Below are positions 56,786 through 64,000 of a DNA stretch of 64,000 bases, piece after piece. How positions within the stretch are numbered: the first letter of the stretch is position 1; every line of letters begins with the position of its first letter. A program made the translations under genes and the position numbers. The DNA is from Polytrichum commune. Lineage: Eukaryota > Streptophyta > Polytrichopsida > Polytrichales > Polytrichaceae. The notes under the pieces were generated by a model that was not told where the DNA came from, made no database searches, and worked only from the letters and a program-made list of their open reading frames with translations. The stretch spans positions 10,850,001 through 10,914,000 of the forward strand of contig OX485803.1 in the NCBI GenBank assembly GCA_950295325.1. Reading direction: 5' to 3'.

Positions 56786-57306
56786 GTGGGAATTAATGGT
56801 GTTTGGTCATTGGACATCACCAGAACTTGTATTTGGTATTCCATGTACAGTACAGCACTATTTCTGTAGTGTCCCCACCTCGGAATTGATATGATCCACC
56901 TTATTTTAAATATCTATCCTTTCAAAAGTAACTTGATAATTAATGGTATGGATGTCCAGGACATTGACCTGTTGCATCTAAAAGATTGTGCACAGAACAT
57001 GGGCAATATGTGTACAACTTGTATATAACCTTGGTTGTGCATTCGCTTAAATCATGCGATGCCGGCATGTAAGTCTCAGTTGATAGGTATCATGTTCTTT
57101 GCTCGGGGACCCAAGAGGCCTGTCACTTGGCACACAAACTAATTTAGCCAATGGAGAGGCAGTTGTGAAGGGGAAGACAAAATAAGAAGTGTGAAGAGGA
57201 TTATTTACACCCGATAAATGGTCCCACGGAACGCAGCCAAGGAATTGAGTGATGTAATAAGAGATGTTTCAATGCACAGTGGAAAGAGAATTGGGGGCAT
57301 GCATAG
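56786..57306 (+). repeat. Segmental duplication, copy 2, left part
   Basis: Paralogous to 44217-46480 (see that entry), without the Harbinger-like insertion. It ends at the copia target CATAG (57302-57306) and resumes at 63279. Confidence 0.7.
57302..57306. repeat. 5-bp target-site duplication, left copy (CATAG)
   Basis: CATAG borders the 5' LTR and recurs at 63279-63283 after the 3' LTR; the paralogous empty site near 46363 reads CATAGGAT once. Confidence 0.85.
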
Positions 57307-57633
57307 TAATGGATGTATACGTTCATCCAGTTACATCCAGACAACAAACTCTATTACGAAAGAAGAACTTTCCAGAGACGAAACTTCTAGATGGATGTCT
57401 GATAGAAATGCTTTATATACAGATATAGAATTACAGTAGATTATCTTAGTGAATGTAATGTATCAGACAAGTGAGAACGTCTAGATATGGCAGTACATGA
57501 GCAGGCTAGATCCACCAGGCGTAGGAACATTTGTCATGTTCTGTAAGGTGTTTTGAATACATGAAATAAAATTTTCATTGCATTGCAGAGTTGGTCACAC
57601 AGATACTTGTGTAAATAGTCTATACATGCATCA
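57307..57633 (+). repeat. 5' LTR, 327 bp
   Basis: It starts TAATGGATGTATACG and ends ATACATGCATCA. The start is TA, not the canonical TG, if the target duplication is read as CATAG. CTTTATATACA near 57409 is a plausible TATA element for the retroelement promoter, and AATAAA at about 57567 a plausible polyadenylation signal. Confidence 0.88.
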
Positions 57634-57647
57634 GGTTATGGGCCCAC
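57634..57647 (+). promoter_or_regulatory. Primer-binding site for half tRNA-iMet
   Basis: GGTTATGGGCCCAC directly follows the LTR. It is complementary to GTGGGCCCATAACC, the anticodon arm of eukaryotic initiator tRNA-Met, and not to the tRNA 3' end (which would read TGGTATCAGAGC). Drosophila copia is known to prime from a cleaved initiator tRNA at this same region. Confidence 0.85.
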
Positions 57648-57696
57648 AACCATAGGATTAATTCTGCAATTCTATACTTAGATCTGATTCGCTCCA

Positions 57697-58677
57697 ATGG
57701 AGAAGCGAGACGTCGAGCTCCCTAAGATTTTTGATGGAGAAAAGTTTCCCGTCTGGCGATTTCACATGGAAATCTGCTTCGGAGACACAGGTACCATGCC
57801 AATTGTCAACGGCACCCTCCTAAAACCACCAGAGACCGCTACCGAAGAAGAGAAACTCGCCTGGGAAAAAGCAGACTCACGAGCAAAAAGAATGATAAGT
57901 TCTTCAGTGTCTATTTCAGTTCTTGAAAACTTAGTCAATTGCACTACTGCTACATGCATGTGGGCAACACTTTGTTCCTTCAATTACAAGATGCATGCAG
58001 GTGATTCCATCAATACACATGTGAATAAGATAATCAGTATGGGGAACTTACTCAAAGAAATGGGAGAACCATTTACTGAGAAAATGTTGATCACCAAAAT
58101 TATTTGTAGTCTTCCAGCCAGCTACAACAGCATCATAACAGCATGGGCGAATCTTCCTACTACTGAGCAAACTGTTGCCAACCTCAAGGTTAGGCTTCTT
58201 CAGTTGGAGAATCTTCTGGCACTCCAGAATACTGACAGTAATAGTGATGCAGCATACTTCACTCGCTCAAGCAAGCATTTCAATGACCGATCTGGTGACA
58301 TATATGTTGATCGCTCCAGAGATCGCTTCAATGATCGCTCCAGTGATCGCTCCAGTGATCGTCCAAGCAGATCATCCACGAAAGGCAAGAAACAACAACA
58401 TGAATACAACAAGGATTATATACAAGACTTGAAGAGCTGCACTAGATGCTTCAATTGCGGGGAACCAGATCACTGGACTGCTGAGTGTCCTCGTCCACGA
58501 CAAGATCGAGTTAAGTTTTCAAATCAGAAGAAACAACAACATGACCGACGACACAGAGATTCCAATAGCAAGCGAAGCGAAGCATATGCAGTAGCAACTG
58601 AACAGCATCACTCTGATTCCAGTAATCACTCTTCACAATCAAATACTGATTCCTGCGCACTCGTAACTGTAAGTTGA
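57697..58677 (+). CDS. gag: Copia gag protein, 326 aa
   Basis: The capsid-forming part of the element. It starts at the first ATG after the primer-binding site. The N-terminal half is the UBN2-type gag domain of plant copia elements (FDGEKFPVWRFHMEICF; then MWATLCSFNY and ITKIICSLPASYNSIITAW). A DRSxDR repeat of Arg/Ser/Asp is at about residues 207-228, then a zinc knuckle C-x2-C-x4-H-x4-C (CFNCGEPDHWTAEC, 58447-58488) for RNA binding. It ends at TGA (58675-58677), but the same frame continues directly into the protease region; in most copia elements gag and pol are one frame, so the stop is either a mutation or a readthrough site. Confidence 0.9.
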   Translation: MEKRDVELPKIFDGEKFPVWRFHMEICFGDTGTMPIVNGTLLKPPETATEEEKLAWEKADSRAKRMISSSVSISVLENLVNCTTATCMWATLCSFNYKMHAGDSINTHVNKIISMGNLLKEMGEPFTEKMLITKIICSLPASYNSIITAWANLPTTEQTVANLKVRLLQLENLLALQNTDSNSDAAYFTRSSKHFNDRSGDIYVDRSRDRFNDRSSDRSSDRPSRSSTKGKKQQHEYNKDYIQDLKSCTRCFNCGEPDHWTAECPRPRQDRVKFSNQKKQQHDRRHRDSNSKRSEAYAVATEQHHSDSSNHSSQSNTDSCALVTVS

Positions 58678-61600
58678 CACTCACATGCGCTAAGTGTTCA
58701 CTTAGACGAGACAGCCTGGTTTGTTGATTTAGGAGCCACAGAACACATGACTGAACACAAGGAATGGTTTACAACGTTCAAGGATATACCATCAGGTACT
58801 TGGTCTGTGTCTGTTGCTGATAATCGAAATCTCTGGGTACGAGGCATAGGTGATATACATATCACAAGAACTGTTGACGGCATAATAAAGCAGGGCATCC
58901 TCAAACAGGTCCTATTCATACCTGAACTACGCCGAAATCTTTTTTCTATTGGTCACGTCTCCGAAACAGGGTACTCCTTTCAAACTATTGGTGACAAATG
59001 TGTTATTCGCAAAGATTTCGGCAAGGGTCCCAAAGTCATGCAGGGAATTCGAATCGGGGGACTGTACAAGCTCTCCATCGATCATGTTTTACCTTCAAGA
59101 ACAGCAATGCAAGAGTCATCAACTGTCCTTACAGTTAGCAATAACTGTGACACAGATCTCACACTCTGGCATAACAGGATGGGACATGCAAATGTACAGG
59201 TACTTAAGCAAATGAGTATACACAATAGTCTTCAAGATTTCACCGTCTCTCCACATGGTAAACTGCTTTCTGTATGTCAAGGCTGTGCTCTCGGCAAACA
59301 ACACAAGGCATCATATGTTTCCCGACCATTCAAGGAAAGATCAAACATACCTGGAGAAGTCTTACACGCCGATCTGTGCGGGAAGATGTCCCAACTCTCC
59401 CTCGGAGGAACATCTTATTACATGCTGATCAAAGACGACTGCACATCTTACAGGTTTGTTGCATTCCTTAAAGCCAAAGGTGATGCACTTCGATTTTTCA
59501 ACAAGATTCTTCGTTATATTGAACGCACCACAGGCAATCATGTCAAGACTCTTCGGACAGATCGGGAAAGAATTTTGTAATGATGAATTTGACTTACTTC
59601 TCGAACGCGAAGGCATTTTACGAGAAACCAGTACACCTTATACTCCACAGCAGAATGGTTATGTTGAACGTGACAACCGCACTATCTGCGAAGCTGCTCG
59701 CAGCATGCTTCATCTTCACAACATTCCCTTGAAGCTTTGGGCCGAGGCTGTTCACACAGCTGTGTATCTTCTCAATCGCACCATCAATACTTAAGTTGGA
59801 TTCGTTACTCCATACGAATTATGGTTCCATACTAAACCTGGTGTGTCCCATTACCGTACCTTCGGCACTCTTGCTTATATATTCATTGACAAATCATTAC
59901 GCACAAAGTTTCAAGCCAAAGGTCATATGGTTGTTTTCATTGGCTATAGTCCTACCAGCAAGGGGTGGAGGTTTTGGCATCCTTCTACCGATCATGTCTC
60001 TGAGAGTTCTAATGTCATTTTCGACGAACGAACTGGTTACTCGTCATCCCTCTTTCTTTCCGAACAGGCATCCCCTGTAAATATACCAGTTCACCTACAT
60101 TTTCCTACTACTATATATTTTCCCTTCTATTCCAGTGGGAGGTCCAGTGGGAGATCCTCATGTCGCTCCACTAGCTGATCCAGTGGGAGATGACGTAGCT
60201 GATTCAGTGGGAGAACCATTATCTTCCATTTCGTTAACCCCTCTCGATGACGATTCCCATTCATCTTTTCCTAATCTACCAGATTCTACACCACTCTGTT
60301 ATGATGAATCTCTTCCTTCTTCTTCTTCTGATCCTTATAATTTTGAAATTCCTTATTCACATCCGACTCCCTTATCTGATGAACCTCTTCAACCCAAGTT
60401 TAAGAGTCTTACCGACTTATATATTGATCCTACTCCTTCAACCTCATCCTCCTCATTCGCAAATATGGTTTCATTTGCTGAGTCCTACCGTGAACCTGCC
60501 ACTTATCAACAAGCAACTATGTCACCTCAAGCTCAATTCTGGAAAGAAGCCATGGACAGAGAATACAATTCGTTGATGGACAATCATACCTGGATTTTGG
60601 TCCCTCCTCCTCCTGGTCGCAAGATTATCCAGTGTAAATGGGTCTACAAAATCAAATACACCTCAACTGGTGCTATTGATAAGTATAAGGCCAGACTTGT
60701 CGCAAAAGGATATAGTCAAGTTCATGGTATTGATTACACCGAGACATTCAGCCCAGTTATTAAACATGACTCTATTCAGGTATTATTTGCGATTGCTGCT
60801 ACCTTACGCATGCATATGCGCCAATTTGATATTGGTACTGCTTATCTGAACAGTGACCTAACCACACGCATTTACATGCGTCAACCCGAGGGTTATCTTC
60901 ATTCCAAACTTCCCTCACATGTTTGCCAACTCCTCAAGAGTTTATATGGGCTTAAACAATCTGGCCGACTCTGGAATCATACTTTTGATACATTCCTGAA
61001 GCTTTATAACCTTTTACCAAGCGACGCCGACACATGTGTTTACTATTGGCCAACAACTTCTAAACAATCTGTGGACCTTATCGTCGGGATTTTCGTGGAT
61101 GATGGTATTGTATGTGCTTCAAATGAACAAGATCTTGATGCTGTCATTCAACATCTGGCCAGTATGTTCAAGGTAACTCACGGCCCTATGGATTACTATG
61201 TGGGTTTTCAAGTTCACCGTGATTTATCTAATCATACCATCTTCATCAATCAAGCTAGATATATTTCAGACATTCTTCACCGGTTTTAGCTTCAAAATGC
61301 AAACCCTATCTCTACTCCAACTGACAACCACGTACCTCTTCAAGAGACATTAGGCCCAGATGACACTCTTCTTCCATCAACAATACCTTACAGAGAAGCA
61401 GTCGGCTGTCTTATGTACGCCATGGTACTCACACGTCCTGACATCGCTTTTGCGGTCAGTCGCGTTGCGAAGTTCACCAACACACCTCGACAATCTCATT
61501 GGACTGCGGTCAAGCGTATCTTTCGATACCTTTCTGGTACTCAACACATGGGACTATCTTATTATGGTTCTCCATCAGATCTCACTCTTCGAGGATATTG

Positions 61601-62111
61601 CGATGCTGACTACGCTGGCAATCACGACGACCGCAAGTCACGCACAGGATACATGTTTCTTCTCGCCAATGGCGCTATAGCTTGGTGCAGTAAACGGCAA
61701 GGGTGCACCGCTGATTCCACTACCGAAGCCGAGTTCGTTGCCCTTGCCGAATCCGTCAAGGAAGCCATCTGGTTACGCCGTCTCCTTCACAGTTTGGGTT
61801 TTCCTTCCCACCAACCCACACAAATTTATTATGACAATCAAGGCGCAATCCAACTGGTCAAGAATCCCAGGTATCATAAGCGCACCAAACATATTGAAAC
61901 CAAATACTATCTTATTCGTGAGAAGTATGATCAACAACAGATCGATGTGTCCTATATTAACACTAAACAACAGCCAGTAGACATCCTTACCAAGGCTCTT
62001 ACTCGTGATACTTTTCAGTATCTCCGTCATCTTCATGGTCTTGTTGTTCCTCCTTCTCGAACGAGTGGGAGATTAGATGATAACGTTCTCACAGAAGAAC
62101 AACCAAGTTAG
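58678..62111 (+). pseudogene. pol: Copia pol, broken by stops and frame changes
   Basis: Segment 58678-59580 is in the gag frame: protease active site as WFVDLGATEHM (the usual DSGA is DLGA), then GAG-pre-integrase with HNRMGH and CQGC zinc ligands, then the start of the integrase core (LHADLCGK; TLRTDR). Around 59565-59575 the frame changes by a small length difference. Segment to 59794 holds the catalytic Glu region (PQQNGYVERDNRTI) and ends at TAA. The same frame resumes to about 60178, and the frame changes again near 60135-60178. Frame 60135-61289 is reverse transcriptase (CKWVYKIKYTSTGAIDKYKA, FDIGTAYLN, GIFVDDG in place of YVDD), ending at TAG. The same frame continues from 61290 through RNase H (GYCDADYAGN, TTEAEFVALAE, YYDNQGAIQL) to 62111. 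Confidence 0.9.
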
Positions 62112-62263
62112 TGTACAAGATGACATGATGCAGGATGAAATGAGAACTAAAAGCTTTCTAAGTTGAAGCAACACAGCATGAGAGATTAGTGTACAAGATG
62201 ACATGATGCAGGATGAAATGAGAACTAAAAGTTTTCTAAGTTGAAGCAACACAGCATGAGAGA
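62108..62263 (+). repeat. 78-bp tandem duplication after pol
   Basis: Two copies (62108-62185 and 62186-62263) differ by a single base (AAAAGCTTTC against AAAAGTTTTC) and start just before the RNase H stop codon. Confidence 0.88.
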
Positions 62264-62948
62264 AATTCTTGGTATAAGGTGATATGACGAGGATGAAGAA
62301 GCCTAATACTGAGCCGTAGCAAAGAAGATGGTGAAGAGAAACAGATGGATGCTAATCGTGCTATGAGTTAACAAGGAGGATGAAGACGACAGATAATAAG
62401 TGTGCATGTGAGCAACGGTGCACAAGAGAGTGTCAGCAAGACAGGATAAGAAGATAGTAAAGGAAGAACAGTTCACTTGTAGGATAAGGAAAGAGAGTGC
62501 TCCGACGAAATGACGATGCTCAAAGAGAAACGGTTATATACTAAACAGCTACACACAAGAGAAATGAAGAGCATGGAATGGAAACGGCTGAGTTGATCTC
62601 CAAGGCAGATCTCAGGAAATCACGCCATCACAGAAAGATGAAATGACACACAGGGACAGCAACAAAGACGTGGCACCACTCATCGTCATCATTTAGGTCT
62701 AGGGTTAGGGTTTAGACTAGATAGATACTCATCATTGACAGGAATGGAGAAGATTGAGAAGACATTATCTAGTAAGGCTAGTAGTTCATAGGCAGTGAGA
62801 CCACTTATACTTGAGCAGGGAAAGATTACTTGAAAAAAAAAACCATTTGATCAAACTAGATACCTATAGGGTTTAGAAAACCTAGAAGCTGAGATTTAAC
62901 CTAGGGTTAGGGTTACATCCTCTCTGTAACTAGATGAACGAGTGGGAG
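62264..62948 (+). other. Copia 3' non-coding region with polypurine tract
   Basis: Purine-rich DNA without a frame. It ends in GAGTGGGAG (62940-62948), which abuts the 3' LTR and is the likely plus-strand primer. A second ACGAGTGGGAG lies at 62061-62071 near the end of pol, so about 880 bp separate two polypurine-like tracts. Confidence 0.6.
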
Positions 62949-63278
62949 TAATGGATGTATACGTTCATCCAGTTACATCCAGACAACAGACTCTGTTACG
63001 AAAGGAGAAGAACTTTCCAGAGACGAAACTTCTAGATGGATGTCTGATAGAAATGCTTTATATACAGATATAGAATTACAGTAGATTATCTTAGTGAATG
63101 TAATGTATCAGACAAGTGAGAACGTCTAGATATGGCAGTACATGAGCAGGCTAGATCCACCAGGCGTAGGAACATTTGTCATGTTCTGTAAGGTGTTTTG
63201 AATACAGGAAATAAAATTTTCATTGCATTGCAGAGTTGGTCACACAGATACTTGTGTAAATAGTCTATACATGCATCA
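62949..63278 (+). repeat. 3' LTR, 330 bp
   Basis: It matches the 5' LTR except for three substitutions and one 3-bp insertion (GGA within GAAAGGAGAAGAAC). It is followed by the CATAG duplication. Confidence 0.9.
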
Positions 63279-63283
63279 CATAG

Positions 63284-64000
63284 GATCAAAATGCATTGCT
63301 AATTGTTTACATGTGTAACTCATCCTTTATGGAAGTGGGGGACATGTAAAGGGCATGAAAGTATGAGAGCTCAAGATGATGCACATGACCTTCAAGAAAG
63401 ATGATGCTACATACCTAACATTCACCTCAATTGACAATTCGCCAAATCAACCCCTCACCTGCTCGAATCAGGAATTTACAAGATGCTCGAGATCAGGCAT
63501 CGACAATACATCAATTCCAATATATCAAGGTCATAGTCTCTGAAGCACTGGTAAAGAGAACTACAAGTCACACAATAGTATTCTCATCATTGCCAATGAT
63601 ATTTAGACCTGCACCTCTTGAATAGTGTGTTTGAAAAGCTTGCAATTCAGTGAGAGTGAAGGGGACGTTGATAGCATTTGAGGACCTGGAGGAATTGAAG
63701 AATTTCACTTGTTTCGTATGGAGCAATGCCAGTGGGATTTTGTCAGGTACAGATGTGCATACACCTCTCGGGCATTTTCCAGCATCACTCAAAGTTCTTG
63801 TGTCGAAGCACGATTGCGAACTTAGACCACCATCATCCAGGGCCAAGTGCACAGTGAGACTGTTGTTGAGCGATGATCAAGTTGCTCAAGAGAGTAGCTA
63901 GGATGAAGCGCAAGCGTGTTGGAGTGCAGCTTGAAGCTTTTAATGTGTTGGAAGAGGTAATTGTATGTCAGTGAATCTGGTTGATAAGGGCTAGTTGGCG
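63284..64000. other. Segmental duplication, right part, and window end
   Basis: The part 63284-63420 is paralogous to 46368-46480, and 63425-63478 to 48780-48833, so about 2.3 kb present between these at copy 1 are absent here. Frames at 63650-63901 (plus) and 63568-63852 (minus) overlap each other, and neither shows a family motif; a gene running off the window cannot be excluded. Confidence 0.45.

Larger units (their letters stand above)
57307..63278 (+). mobile_element. Ty1/copia LTR retrotransposon, 5972 bp
   Basis: Order: 5' LTR, primer-binding site, gag, protease, GAG-pre-integrase, integrase, reverse transcriptase, RNase H, 3' non-coding region, polypurine tract, 3' LTR. Integrase before reverse transcriptase places it in Ty1/copia. 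The 5-bp duplication CATAG and the empty paralogous site prove insertion. The two LTRs differ by three substitutions and one 3-bp indel that I can count, so the insertion is recent; yet pol is broken at several points, so this copy cannot make its full polyprotein by ordinary translation and was probably mobilised in trans. Confidence 0.95.

Noticed and set aside
63568-63901. Two overlapping frames on opposite strands near the window end.
   Set aside because: Neither has a recognisable motif, and both could be chance frames in duplicated sequence.
1-64000. CRISPR arrays, bacterial operons, plasmid origins and rRNA genes.
   Set aside because: None is present; the window is eukaryotic nuclear DNA with introns and plant transposons.

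Overview
This is nuclear DNA from a land plant. It has GT-AG introns, a peroxisomal acyl-CoA oxidase of the plant ACX3 type, telo-box-like AAACCCTA motifs near a gene start, Stowaway-type MITEs with CTCCCT...AGGGAG ends, and a Ty1/copia retrotransposon. The intronless double MLKL-like kinase makes a non-seed plant (moss, liverwort or lycophyte) plausible, but the sequence alone does not settle the lineage.

Only three genes are clear. USP39/SAD1 (minus, 22666-29001) can be reconstructed as nine exons and 567 residues. ACX3 (plus, 33574-39806) can be reconstructed as 14 exons and 684 residues. An intronless 1130-residue gene (minus, 52045-55437) carries two helical-domain-plus-kinase modules in tandem and a hydrophobic C-terminal segment. 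A smaller orphan reading frame lies at 48813-49379 (minus).

The remaining sequence, most of the window, is repeats. Region 1-9.6 kb has AT-rich unassigned DNA, tandem repeats, a 2.2-kb element with long inverted ends (5243-7402) holding a nested hAT-like element, and a more GC-rich stretch without a convincing gene. Region 9.6-22.6 kb is a nest of MITEs. Two 1.37-kb PIF/Harbinger-like copies face each other (14491-15859 and 17112-18482). A dispersed repeat is broken by a MITE, which is itself broken by a 1.27-kb element with 8-bp target duplications. Region 29-33 kb and 39.8-48.7 kb hold dispersed repeats, MITEs and a diverged segmental duplication. Region 49.9-52 kb holds a second copy (1.40 kb) of the 8-bp-duplication element. 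Region 57307-63278 is a copia element with near-identical LTRs, a primer-binding site matching the anticodon arm of initiator tRNA-Met, and a broken pol.

The observations most worth following are: (1) a small DNA transposon family carrying an AT-hook protein reading frame, present twice with perfect 14-bp ends and perfect 8-bp target duplications; (2) three homologous 168-170-nt units in the sense orientation inside intron 2 of USP39, with features of box H/ACA snoRNAs; (3) the double MLKL-like kinase; (4) the half-tRNA primer site of the copia element. Exon boundaries were chosen by eye from splice sites, reading phase and remembered family sequences; no alignment or folding software was run.
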